The notes below the pieces were generated by a model. The model worked only from the letters and a program-made list of their open reading frames with translations, was not told the DNA's origin and made no database searches. From contig JAGAIH010000403.1 of assembly GCA_017626655.1 (NCBI GenBank), positions 1 to 7,162 of the forward strand: a stretch of 7,162 nt of DNA, given 5' to 3'. The position numbers and the translations under genes were made by a program. Shown here in pieces: positions 1 through 6,012 of this stretch. Every line of letters begins with the position of its first letter. Within the stretch, counting starts at the first letter, position 1. Source of the DNA: Clostridia bacterium (GTDB taxonomy: Bacteria > Bacillota_A > Clostridia > Oscillospirales > CAG-272).

Positions 1-3000
1 CGGTGGTATCCGACTCCGCGGGCTCGGTGGGCGCGTCGGTGTCGGGCGCGGGGGTGTCCGGTTCCACGGTATCGGACTCGGAGGTATCGGACTCGGTCTC
101 ATTTTCGTCCGAAGGATCCGTTTCCTGCTCGGCGGCAAGGATCTCGATCTCAGAGAACTGGCAGGAGTAGCCTGTGTCTTTTATCGGACCCAGTTTGGTG
201 ACATTCACCCGAACAAAGCGGGCGTAGGCGGGGTGGAAAGTGAAAACGTGGGGAGTCTCGCCCGCATCCTCCTCGTGAACACCGCGGTGGATCACCGTCC
301 AGTTTTCCATATCCGTGGAGATCTCCACGGTATAATCCGTGGGATAACAGAGGCCGTTGTTACCGCGGGGATAGAGTATGACGGTGTCAATGCGGTATTC
401 TCTGCCCATATCCACCATCAGGAACACGTCCTTCACGTCTCTGGTGTCGTACCAGGTACTGCACCAACCCAGAGTCTTGTCGGTGGGCCAGGATTCCATC
501 TTGTATCCGTCCACCGCAAAGGCGGGGTTCCATGCGCCGTCCGTGTAGCTGGCTGAGGTAATGACACGCTTGCCCGCGGCCAGATTTTCGCCCTTGGTTA
601 CGGCGGGAGGCGTCTTATACGTGGTAGCGGGCGGGGCGGGGATGGAGCCGTCGTCCATGTACAGGGCAAGCTCACCCACGGCGACCTCATAGATGCCCTT
701 TAATGTAATTTTGACGTAGCGGCCCTTGGCGGTATCAAAGGTGAAGGTGGGGACGTTCTCCTTGGGGTTCTCCATATCGGTCACGGCCAGCACTTCCCTC
801 CAGTCGCTGCCGTTGTCGGACACCAGAAGGGTCAGCGCGGTGGGGTAGGAGGCTCCCGAATCCACACCGAGGCCCGCGGGATACACGTCCAGACGGTTCA
901 TGGCGCGGGTCTCACCCAGATCGAACAGGATGGAGGCGTCCTGTCCGTCGCAGGAGGCGCGCCAGCCCATGCGCGTAGGGGAGGACAGCCCCTGACCGTC
1001 GTGGGCGTAGGCGATGCAGTAGCCGTTCCCCGTTACCGAGCTGTTGGCATAGGAAGCAGCCCCCACCAGCAGATTCGGATGGAATACAGGAAATGTACCG
1101 TAGTCGGCATCCCGTTCGGCCAGGCGGTACAGGGCGAATTCACCCGCCTTGAAGCTGCGGGTCAGAACGCCGTTCTTGTAGTCGGGGGTCAGGGTACCGT
1201 CGTCCACGGTCTTGTCGATCTCCACGAGGGAGGACACACCGTCCAGACGGAAGGACAGGGTCGCGGGACGGTCGAAGTCCTTATTGACGATCATGAGGTA
1301 TTGCTCACCGCTGTCGGTTTTTTCAAAGAGGGAGACAATGGCGTAGGCATCCCCCACGGGCCGGACGAAGAAATCGGAGGGGAGGGTCTCATAGGCGGAG
1401 GAAGTGCTCTTTTTGCCGCTGTGGTACACCTCCTTGGAGGTGAGGGTCACCAGAATGTCACCCACGTTGTGTACCTCGCGGTTGAGGGTGGCGGCCACGT
1501 CGTACAGCTCGGTCTTCTGATCCTCGTGATCCATGATGGCGTCCATGAAGAGATCCGCTTCCCCCGTGCCCGTGGCACCCGGCACGTGCCAGGAGAAGTA
1601 CTTGATCCACTTGAAGCCATAGCTGAGACCCGCGGCTATGTGGTAGCGCAGAACTCCCTCGGTAGGTCTGCGGTAGCCGTAATGGTCGGAGCCCACACCC
1701 TGCAGGTAGAAGGCGGTGGGAATGTCGTTGTCAAGCCCCGCGCGGCGCATGGTCTCAAAGTTGCCGAACAGAGCGGCCTCGTCTACCGAGCCCGTGGCGG
1801 GACCAAAGGGATAGTTATCGAAGGAAAGGTAGGACTTCTTATCCCCCAGCATCTTGGCGTAGTCAGACAGGCGGGTGTAGTACTCGTCGTAGCTACCGTA
1901 GGCCATCCCGGGGAGAAAATTGATATCGGTGATGCTGTTCGGGTCATGCTCCCGAAGCAGTCTCTCCAGTCGGGCGTAGGGCAGGGGATCCCAGGGCTCG
2001 TCCTCCACATGGTAGCCCATAAAGGCCAGGGTGTTACGGTACTGCTCGGCGTGCGCGATCACCGCTTCGTCGGTAGAGGCGGGTATGATACCGTTCAAGT
2101 AGCTGTGAACGAACACCTTGAGGTTGCGCTCACGGGCGGGATCCCAGATGGACTGGGCAATATCCAGTATACGCTCGCTTTTGACTACCGAATTGTTGTG
2201 GCCGACCGCCATAACGGCGTCGATATCGGCGTCGCGGAGCCACAGGAACTGCTCCTCGGTGATGGCGCGGTCGTTGCCCCACATGGGGACGGTAATGAGA
2301 ATGTTATCCACTTGATTCTTCTCCTTATCCACGATCACACGGCACACGGTCTCTCCGCCGTGACCCGTTTCCCGCATAGTTATGGTGGCTTCTCCCTCTC
2401 CCTTGGCGGTCACCTTCCCCTTTGCATCCACCTCCGCCACCAAAGGATTGGAAGAAGAAAACGTCAGGGCAGGCTCTTCCCCGTCGGGAAGTCCTTTGAC
2501 CGTGGCGGTGAGGGTATCGCTCTCCCCGGGCTTCAGCCACAGGGTGTCTTTATTGGGGGTTATCCGAACAGTCTGCTCCGAGGTGCCCCAGATCTCGATC
2601 TCAGACAGGGTGCAGATTTGATCGTTGCCATCCTTCTCGGCCGATAGTTTGGTGATCTCCACCCGCACAAAGCAAGCCGTGACAGGGGAAAAACTCAACT
2701 GTCTGCCCTCGCTTCGGATCTCGGTATCCCCCGTGACCGAGGCGACGGTCTTCCAGGTCACCCCGTCATCCGAGACCGATACGGCGTAATCGTCGGGGAA
2801 GGTCTGGCCGCCGCCGCGAGGGTAGATGTCTACTCGGGAGACGGTGGCTGTATGGGCCAGATCAAAGGTCAGCTTGATATTTGCGTTTCGCGAGTCGTGG
2901 CGGGCAGATCGCCAGCCAAGGGTCTGACCTGCGGGAAGAGGCCACGGTGTCAGCTTACTTCCGTCGGTCAGAAAGCTCAACCGCCAGTAGCCCTCGGGAT

Positions 3001-3160
3001 CGTCCCAGACCGAGTCAGAGGTGAGCGTGGCCAGCTCGGCCAGGTTGACAAGCTCCCGCTCGGCTCCTGTCGCGGAGAAGATACCCAGCCCTCCGACGCA
3101 GGGGAGCAGCATGGCAAGCACGGTCAGTATACACAAAGTTTTCAAAAGGTGATGTTTCAT
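1..3160 (-). CDS. Secreted multi-domain glycosidase-like protein with three discoidin (F5/8C) domains, C-terminus cut by window edge
   Basis: I read this frame codon by codon and it is open for 1053 codons from the ATG at 3160 to the left edge, so the gene is partial at its 3' end. AGGAGG at 3166-3171 lies 5 nt before the ATG. Residues 1-33 form a Sec signal peptide (Lys/His start, Leu/Val-rich core). Then: F5/8C domain about 37-192 (L-G-W-R with Trp83, ending S-E-I-E-I-W-G); Ig-like BIG2 domain about 195-280 (S-S-S-N-P, G-K-V-T-A-K-G); a (beta/alpha)8-like domain about 287-600 with H-V-E386-D387-E388-P, F-D-N-Y-P, Q487 and R498-P-T-E; a short beta-sandwich about 605-682 ending the module; F5/8C domains about 694-836 and 859-1010; then an acidic Ser/Thr/Asp/Pro stalk. 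By family, discoidin modules bind sugars and the barrel resembles clan GH-A-like hydrolases. Role inferred: extracellular glycan binding and hydrolysis. Substrate unknown. By analogy with the other two surface proteins here, a membrane anchor probably follows outside the window. Confidence 0.9.
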   Translation of the reverse strand, partial: MKHHLLKTLCILTVLAMLLPCVGGLGIFSATGAERELVNLAELATLTSDSVWDDPEGYWRLSFLTDGSKLTPWPLPAGQTLGWRSARHDSRNANIKLTFDLAHTATVSRVDIYPRGGGQTFPDDYAVSVSDDGVTWKTVASVTGDTEIRSEGRQLSFSPVTACFVRVEITKLSAEKDGNDQICTLSEIEIWGTSEQTVRITPNKDTLWLKPGESDTLTATVKGLPDGEEPALTFSSSNPLVAEVDAKGKVTAKGEGEATITMRETGHGGETVCRVIVDKEKNQVDNILITVPMWGNDRAITEEQFLWLRDADIDAVMAVGHNNSVVKSERILDIAQSIWDPARERNLKVFVHSYLNGIIPASTDEAVIAHAEQYRNTLAFMGYHVEDEPWDPLPYARLERLLREHDPNSITDINFLPGMAYGSYDEYYTRLSDYAKMLGDKKSYLSFDNYPFGPATGSVDEAALFGNFETMRRAGLDNDIPTAFYLQGVGSDHYGYRRPTEGVLRYHIAAGLSYGFKWIKYFSWHVPGATGTGEADLFMDAIMDHEDQKTELYDVAATLNREVHNVGDILVTLTSKEVYHSGKKSTSSAYETLPSDFFVRPVGDAYAIVSLFEKTDSGEQYLMIVNKDFDRPATLSFRLDGVSSLVEIDKTVDDGTLTPDYKNGVLTRSFKAGEFALYRLAERDADYGTFPVFHPNLLVGAASYANSSVTGNGYCIAYAHDGQGLSSPTRMGWRASCDGQDASILFDLGETRAMNRLDVYPAGLGVDSGASYPTALTLLVSDNGSDWREVLAVTDMENPKENVPTFTFDTAKGRYVKITLKGIYEVAVGELALYMDDGSIPAPPATTYKTPPAVTKGENLAAGKRVITSASYTDGAWNPAFAVDGYKMESWPTDKTLGWCSTWYDTRDVKDVFLMVDMGREYRIDTVILYPRGNNGLCYPTDYTVEISTDMENWTVIHRGVHEEDAGETPHVFTFHPAYARFVRVNVTKLGPIKDTGYSCQFSEIEILAAEQETDPSDENETESDTSESDTVEPDTPAPDTDAPTEPAESDTT

Positions 3161-3193
3161 AGATCCCTCCTGTATGAAATGATCGGCAGGGTA

Positions 3194-3223
3194 TTGACAG
3201 AGAATTGTCTTTAATGTTATAAT
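3194..3223 (+). promoter_or_regulatory. Consensus promoter for the AraC-family gene
   Basis: TTGACA (3194-3199), an 18-base spacer and TATAAT (3218-3223), both perfect sigma-70/sigma-A hexamers. The -10 is also preceded by T-G-N (3215-3217), an extended -10. The predicted start of transcription is near 3230, about 70 bases before the regulator's ATG. Confidence 0.78.
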
Positions 3224-3245
3224 ACAGGGTAAGAACCGAATTGTC
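3202..3245. repeat. Pair of 8-bp direct repeats GAATTGTC in the divergent promoter region
   Basis: GAATTGTC occurs at 3202-3209 and again at 3238-3245, 36 bp apart in the same orientation. The first copy sits in the spacer of the plus promoter; the second overlaps the -35 of the minus promoter. AraC-family proteins often bind paired direct repeats, so this may be an operator, but the spacing is wider than the roughly two helical turns typical of the family and part of each copy is explained by promoter hexamers. Confidence 0.35.
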
Positions 3246-3247
3246 AA
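3219..3247 (-). promoter_or_regulatory. Consensus promoter for the large discoidin protein
   Basis: On the minus strand TTGACA (3247-3242) is followed by a 17-base spacer and TATTAT (3224-3219), a one-mismatch -10. The predicted start is near 3212, about 50 bases before the ATG at 3160. Its -10 overlaps the -10 of the opposing promoter by five bases, so one polymerase should exclude the other. Confidence 0.7.
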
Positions 3248-3290
3248 GGTGCGTTACGTGACATTTTTATTCATTTTGTGATATGGCTAC

Positions 3291-3295
3291 GGAGG
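3291..3295 (+). promoter_or_regulatory. Ribosome binding site fixing the AraC-family start at 3301
   Basis: GGAGG lies 5 bases before the ATG at 3301. An alternative in-frame ATG at 3283 is upstream of this site and has no Shine-Dalgarno sequence of its own, so 3301 is the better start. Confidence 0.8.
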
Positions 3296-3300
3296 ACATA

Positions 3301-4200
3301 ATGAAAGACGGTACGATCATACGCAGACAGCTGATGGAGGTCAAGAATCCCCTTCCCTCCTGCCCTCGCTATTTCGGCTACGTCCACGCCGTGGCGGATT
3401 CTCCCGACTACTATTCCAAGGGGATTTTGCGCCGTGCCGAGAATCACTGTATCTTCCACTACACCCTCCGCGGACGCGGCCAGTGCTACGATGCCAAGGG
3501 TGTCCACACCGTGGAGGCGGGAGAAGGCTTTCTTTCTGTGATCCACGATCCTCTGTCGGGGTACGGCTATCCGCAGGACGGGAGCGAGGAATGGGAATTT
3601 GTCTGCTTCTGCTTTGACGGGGGCAACGCCGTGGAGCTGGTGAGGGATCTCATTCGCTCTGTAGGAACCGTGTACCGCCTGCACCGTGATTCCCCCCTGC
3701 TTTCTACGCTGACAGAGGCCGCCCTTCGGGGGAAAGCGGCTCCCTTCTCGCCCTTTGAAAGCAGTCTGTACTTCTACGAGCTGTACGGGGCTCTTGTGAC
3801 GGCGGCGAGGTCTTCCTCCGAAAGTGAGGAAAAGTCCTTTCACCCCAACGTGGAGGCCGCTCGCCGCATCATCCGCGAGGAGGCAGACGAGAATCTGTCC
3901 ATTGAGCAGATCTCCTTCCGTCTGGGGCTGTCCCGCGAGCATCTGTCCCGTCTTTACAAGAACGAGACTGGACGGCTGTTGAAGGACCATATCCGTGAGG
4001 AGCGGATCCTGCGGGCCTGCCGACTTCTGAAGGGCACCGAGCTGTCTATCGCGGAGATCGCACGCCGCATGAATTTCAGCTCGGACGCAAATTTCGTTCG
4101 TTTTTTCCACAAAACCATGCACATGACCCCCTCAACCTTCCGCAAGGAGGGCACCATACCCGATTTCCTGACGGTACGAAGAGATGGCGGCCCGTGCTGA
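3301..4200 (+). CDS. AraC-family transcriptional regulator
   Basis: A 299-residue DNA-binding protein, the usual length for sugar-responsive AraC regulators. The N-terminal part (about 20-130) is a cupin-like sensor domain with H-Y-T-L-R-G-R-G, E-A-G-E-G and W-E-F-V-C-F-C-F motifs, expected to bind a small carbohydrate or sense its state. The C-terminal part (about 184-280) is the paired helix-turn-helix: the first helix pair around 199-222 (L-S-I-E-Q-I-S, L-G-L-S-R-E-H-L-S-R-L-Y-K), the second around 248-271 (L-S-I-A-E-I-A-R-R-M-N-F-S-S, then N-F-V-R-F-F-H-K and M-T-P-S-T-F-R). It is divergent from the discoidin protein gene, with which it shares overlapping promoters, and ends in its own terminator, so it is probably monocistronic now. 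Control of the neighbouring surface-protein genes is inferred from position. The effector cannot be read from the sequence. Confidence 0.93.
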   Translation: MKDGTIIRRQLMEVKNPLPSCPRYFGYVHAVADSPDYYSKGILRRAENHCIFHYTLRGRGQCYDAKGVHTVEAGEGFLSVIHDPLSGYGYPQDGSEEWEFVCFCFDGGNAVELVRDLIRSVGTVYRLHRDSPLLSTLTEAALRGKAAPFSPFESSLYFYELYGALVTAARSSSESEEKSFHPNVEAARRIIREEADENLSIEQISFRLGLSREHLSRLYKNETGRLLKDHIREERILRACRLLKGTELSIAEIARRMNFSSDANFVRFFHKTMHMTPSTFRKEGTIPDFLTVRRDGGPC

Positions 4201-4208
4201 ACCGTACC

Positions 4209-4251
4209 AAAAACCTCCCGTCGCAGAGCAAGACCGCGGCGGGAGGTTTTT
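4209..4251. terminator. Rho-independent terminator after the AraC-family gene, possibly bidirectional
   Basis: CCTCCCGTCGC (4214-4224) pairs with GCGGCGGGAGG (4236-4246) as an 11-bp stem with one G-U pair and an 11-base loop, followed by T5 (4247-4251). Five A's (4209-4213) precede it, giving a T-tract on the other strand as well, so it could also stop minus-strand transcripts leaving the lectin gene. It begins 9 bp after the regulator's stop codon. Confidence 0.88.
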
Positions 4252-4282
4252 CACATGGATCGGGCGGAGAGCACGCGTATTG

Positions 4283-4738
4283 TGGTGGGGTGAAACACCT
4301 GTCTCATCGGTGTTCAACATATTCATGTAATGGGGCAGCACAGTGGCAGGGATGGCCTTTTCCACCGATCATCTCAAGATCTCCCGCGATCCCCGCGTAG
4401 CGGATGAGCCGGAGCGTTCCTTCTTCAACGCCACCCTCGGCTCTCTCCTGAATGGCGAACCGAACTTTACCTACATGAACGATTCCAACGGTAGCCGCGA
4501 GCCCGCACGCACGGTTCCGGAGGGGCATTCCTACGTGGGCGGACGGGATATGTCCTGCTGTCAAGCGAACGGACACCGCGGCTTTCCCCAGATCACGGAA
4601 AGGGCTCTGCTCTGCGACGGGAAGTCGCTCTACCTGAACTACTACGGTGCCTGTGCCCTTGAAACCTACGCGCAAAATGGCCATGCCGTGCGGATCACCC
4701 AGGACACCGTATACCCCAAAAACGGTGCCATTCGCATT
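4283..4738 (+). pseudogene. Remnant of a GH127/DUF1680 family glycosidase (beta-L-arabinofuranosidase-like)
   Basis: Clear family similarity runs from about 4340 to 4738 in one frame: D-P-R-V-A-D-E-P-E-R-S-F-F-N-A-T-L-G-S, F-T-Y-M-N, then S-C-C-Q-A-N-G-H-R-G, L-Y-L-N-Y-Y-G and I-T-Q-D-T-V-Y-P-K-N-G. In characterised GH127 enzymes the first Cys of the Cys-Cys pair is the nucleophile, and both ligate zinc with a Glu-x-Cys motif about 79 residues earlier. Here a TAA (4328-4330) lies 76 codons before the Cys, close to where that Glu should be, and the upstream frame (G-E-T-P, S-V-F-N-I-F) may continue the homology to about 4283. Family members exceed 550 residues; about 150 remain, without the N-terminal barrel half or C-terminal beta domains. 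After about 4738 the frame only reads antisense into the lectin gene. No good start site is visible. Likely a dead fragment; the upstream boundary is uncertain. Confidence 0.8.
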
Positions 4739-4749
4739 TTCTTTTCGTA

Positions 4750-5994
4750 TTACGCGGCCGTTCTCTTCCTTCTGACGACCAGCAAAATCAGGCAGGCGGT
4801 CAGAACGATCTCCAAGATCCCGAATACCGCAAACAGAACGGTGTCCGCACCGTTGTCCTCCGCCTCGCCTTCTGTGCTTGTGTCCGTGGGGGCCTCGGTG
4901 TCCGCGGGGGGATCAGCCGTCACCTCGGTGCTCTCGGCGGGCTCGCTCTCTTGGGTGGTTCCGTCACCCTCGGGGGGGAAGGTTTCCTCGGGATCTGTCT
5001 CGGCGGGGTCGGTGTCGGGAGCCTCGGTGTCGGCGGGCTTGCTGTCCTCCTCGGGAAGCTGAGTCTCGACCTTCACGTCATTCTCGCTGTAGGCGTAGAT
5101 ATCCGAGATATAGCATTGGGAGTTGCGGGCGGCAATGGCCAGGCGGGCATTCACCGCCAGCTTGGCCTCGGCCACCTCAAAAGCGACGTTGCCCGCGGCG
5201 TCCTTCAGAACGGCGTGACGGTAGTATTCGCTCGGATCGGTGGGATCTGCAAAGGTGCCGGGGTCCGACATCTCCACCGTACAGATCACGGCGTCGTTGA
5301 TCTTCACGGTCACGGTCTGATCCTTGTCCTCAAAGGAGACGGTGAAGTACTCGGTGGTCTCCACGTCCAGATAGACGTCGAAGTAGCGGTTGCAGGTGCG
5401 CTGCTTGCCTCTGTCCTCGAAGCACTTGATGCCCACGGTGAAGAGAGTCTTCCCTTCGGCGTTGGACTTGTCGGTAGGATAGACCGCGATACCCGAGTAA
5501 TCATGGAGGCAGCCCGTGCGGTCGTATTCACTGCTTCCCCCGTTCTCGCGGTAGTAGTCCGCCTCATAGAGGGGGCCATGGACACTGCCGCTGGCGTGGC
5601 GGGCGGTGATGGCCACGCCGCCGTTATGCCCCTTGGGGAGCCGCAGGGTCACCGAGTAGGTGTAGGAGTCGAACATCTCGGAGGCCGAGAGGATGCCTAC
5701 GTAGCTCTGGATATGGAGCACGGTCCGATCCCCCTCCCGTTCAAAGTAGGAGCAAGGGGCGGCGTTGTAGTTGGCGAACTGATCCACTACCCAGAATTCA
5801 TGGAAAGGGAGAGCTGTATTGTCGATGAGGACGCCGTCGGCGTAGCCCGCGTCGGTGAAGTCCTCGGTGTAGTCCACCGCCCGCTTGGGAAGGACGGCGG
5901 CGGGGGACAGCATCATGGAGAGGGTCAGGAGCAAGGCAAGGAGCAGGGCCGCTGTCGCGCGGAGCTCGGCGCGATTCGGTTTTTTCATAGTCAT
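4750..5994 (-). CDS. Membrane-anchored concanavalin-A-like lectin domain protein
   Basis: A 414-residue surface protein. Residues 1-39 are a signal peptide (M-K-K-P-N-R start, long Leu/Ala core). Residues about 42-305 form a predicted all-beta jelly roll of the concanavalin-A/laminin-G type: it opens with Y-T-E-D-F, has repeated strand patterns (Y-S-V-T-L-R-L-P, F-T-V-S-F-E-D-K-D-Q-T-V-T-V) and ends C-Y-I-S-D-I-Y-A-Y, typical of sugar-binding domains of this fold. Residues 308-384 are an acidic Thr/Pro/Glu/Asp stalk, 385-407 a membrane helix and 408-414 a basic cytoplasmic tail (R-R-K-R). There is no LPxTG motif. The ATG at 5994 is chosen over 5988 because a weak GAGAG lies 9 bases before it. 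It begins 18 bp after the upstream gene's stop codon, so the two are almost certainly co-transcribed. Role inferred: holding a glycan at the cell surface; no catalytic residues are recognised. Confidence 0.88.
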   Translation of the reverse strand: MTMKKPNRAELRATAALLLALLLTLSMMLSPAAVLPKRAVDYTEDFTDAGYADGVLIDNTALPFHEFWVVDQFANYNAAPCSYFEREGDRTVLHIQSYVGILSASEMFDSYTYSVTLRLPKGHNGGVAITARHASGSVHGPLYEADYYRENGGSSEYDRTGCLHDYSGIAVYPTDKSNAEGKTLFTVGIKCFEDRGKQRTCNRYFDVYLDVETTEYFTVSFEDKDQTVTVKINDAVICTVEMSDPGTFADPTDPSEYYRHAVLKDAAGNVAFEVAEAKLAVNARLAIAARNSQCYISDIYAYSENDVKVETQLPEEDSKPADTEAPDTDPAETDPEETFPPEGDGTTQESEPAESTEVTADPPADTEAPTDTSTEGEAEDNGADTVLFAVFGILEIVLTACLILLVVRRKRTAA

Positions 5995-6012
5995 ATCAAC
6001 CGTCTCTCGGCG

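Noticed and set aside
1..130. Tandem GGTGTC/GGTATC-like repeats as a satellite or CRISPR-like array
   Set aside because: They are in-frame Asp/Thr/Glu/Pro codons of the protein stalk, with irregular spacing and no unique spacers.
1001..2647. A 548-codon plus-strand open frame
   Set aside because: It is the exact antisense phase of the large discoidin protein, with low-complexity Gly/Val-rich translation and no family motifs; an artefact of GC-rich codon use.
3271..4122. A 283-codon minus-strand open frame opposite the AraC-family gene
   Set aside because: The plus strand carries unmistakable paired helix-turn-helix motifs and a proper ribosome binding site; the minus-strand translation shows none.
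4294..4314. Small inverted repeat AACACC / GGTGTT with a 9-base loop
   Set aside because: Only six base pairs and no T-tract; it lies in the possible upstream part of the GH127 remnant and is probably chance.
4703..4729. Inverted repeat CACCGT / ACGGTG as a terminator for the lectin operon
   Set aside because: The stem is six base pairs with no T-run on the minus strand, and the bases code the conserved T-V-Y-P-K-N-G stretch of the GH127 remnant.
5545..5565. E-A-D-Y-Y-R-E in the lectin-fold protein as a GH16-type catalytic motif
   Set aside because: GH16 uses E-x-D-x-E or E-x-D-x-x-E; the spacing here is one residue longer and the flanking residues do not fit.
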